From Acidimicrobiia bacterium (lineage in GTDB: Bacteria > Actinomycetota > Acidimicrobiia > Spongiisociales > ZC4RG35): 32,544 nucleotides of DNA. Below are positions 32,127 through 32,544 of this stretch, piece after piece (the stretch's first letter is position 1; every line of letters begins with the position of its first letter). The notes under the pieces are model-generated. The model was given only the letters and a program-made list of their open reading frames with translations. It was not told the origin of the DNA and searched no databases. The translations under genes were made by a program, and so were the position numbers. The DNA lies in NCBI GenBank assembly GCA_013812505.1, contig JACCTH010000016.1, forward strand, positions 1 through 32,544. The letters run 5' to 3'.

Positions 32127-32544
32127 ATGACCGTGCCAACCATCCCCCACCGTCCACCGCGTCTGGCCGCCGACGTCATGCGCGAGCGTGCCACGGACTT
32201 CCACGACGAGATGGACCGACGCCGCTCGGTGCGGATGTTCTCACCCGACCCGGTGCCCCGGGAATTGGTCGAGTTGGCGATCATGACCGCTTCGACCGCC
32301 CCGTCTGGGGCTCATCGCCAACCCTGGAGATTTGCCCTCACCGGCGACCCGGAGATCAAGCGCCAGGTCCGATTGGCAACCGAAGAGGAGGAACGTATCA
32401 ACTACGAGGGTGGGCGGATGCCGGCCCACTGGAGAGAAGCGCTGGCACCGCTGGGAACGGATTCCGTCAAGGAGTATCTGGAAACAGTGCCCTGGCTAGT
32501 TGTGCTCTTCGAGGAGCGACACGGCTATTTCGCCGATGGGTCGC
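32127..32544 (+). CDS. Nitroreductase-family flavoprotein (iodotyrosine-deiodinase-like), cut by window edge
   Basis: The first 139 codons are present and the rest lies outside. The FMN-binding start RRSVRMFSPDPVPRELVELA, then TAPSGAHRQPWRFAL, is diagnostic of the nitroreductase fold. The segment EEEERINYEGGRMPAHWREA and PLGTDSVKEYLETVPWLVV resembles the lid of iodotyrosine deiodinase-like members. Such enzymes use FMN for reductive dehalogenation or related reductions. A TATCTT box ends seven nucleotides before the ATG with no ribosome site, so it could be leaderless. It is 46 nt downstream of yceI. Confidence 0.88.
   Translation, partial: MTVPTIPHRPPRLAADVMRERATDFHDEMDRRRSVRMFSPDPVPRELVELAIMTASTAPSGAHRQPWRFALTGDPEIKRQVRLATEEEERINYEGGRMPAHWREALAPLGTDSVKEYLETVPWLVVLFEERHGYFADGS

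Noticed and set aside
1-32544. tRNA, rRNA, riboswitch or replication origin
   Set aside because: I found no cloverleaf-like, rRNA-like or known riboswitch pattern by eye. A covariance-model scan would be needed to exclude small RNAs.

Overview
The window looks like chromosomal DNA from a high-GC actinobacterium, possibly an uncultured acidimicrobial-type lineage. The reasons are frequent GTG and TTG starts, Thr-rich linkers after the lipobox of two binding proteins, a deazaflavin (F420)-type nitroreductase, a sugar importer without its own ATPase gene, and several genes that look leaderless. The lineage is an inference, not a measurement. I see no rRNA, tRNA or CRISPR array. Both edges cut a gene: a Gfo/Idh/MocA oxidoreductase on the left and a nitroreductase-family gene on the right.

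Positions 1-11264 form a sugar / sugar-acid catabolic island. An importer lies on the minus strand (binding lipoprotein and two permeases). A GntR/FCD regulator lies divergently and is followed by a probable operon of PHP metallohydrolase, SDR, SMP-30 lactonase, RidA-like protein and enolase-superfamily dehydratase. To the left are an RraA-like aldolase plus Gfo/Idh dehydrogenase (minus) and a VOC protein (plus). Both divergent intergenic regions carry the same 28-bp operator-like site (24 of 28 bases identical), so one GntR regulator probably controls the whole island.

Positions 11303-14992 hold a TetR regulator, a drug-type ABC exporter pair and an ankyrin-repeat gene. Four apparent single-base deletions fall here within about 1.6 kb. 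They are either assembly errors or decay.

Positions 15080-19322 are a 4.24-kb IS1595-family transposon with 23-bp perfect terminal inverted repeats and an 8-bp target duplication. Besides the transposase it carries a small antisense ORF, a two-gene module (254-aa unknown protein plus PIN-domain nuclease) and a DNA methyltransferase fused to an Mrr-like nuclease domain. The transposase and methyltransferase each appear to be read from a promoter whose -35 box lies in the terminal repeat. The element sits in a degenerate ~30-bp tandem repeat. This mobile defence/toxin cargo is the most notable thing in the window.

Positions 19405-21083 hold a nitroreductase/MarR divergent pair and a DM13-domain membrane-anchored protein. 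Positions 21114-29529 form one long minus-strand operon, with most junctions overlapping: GntR/FCD regulator, family-5 binding protein, two Dpp-type permeases, two ATPases, a BNR/sialidase-like protein and a DHDPS/NanA-family lyase. It looks like a second scavenging pathway for an unknown acidic sugar or peptide-like substrate. The right end carries an alpha/beta hydrolase, a MarR-peroxiredoxin pair divergent from a YceI protein, and the truncated nitroreductase.
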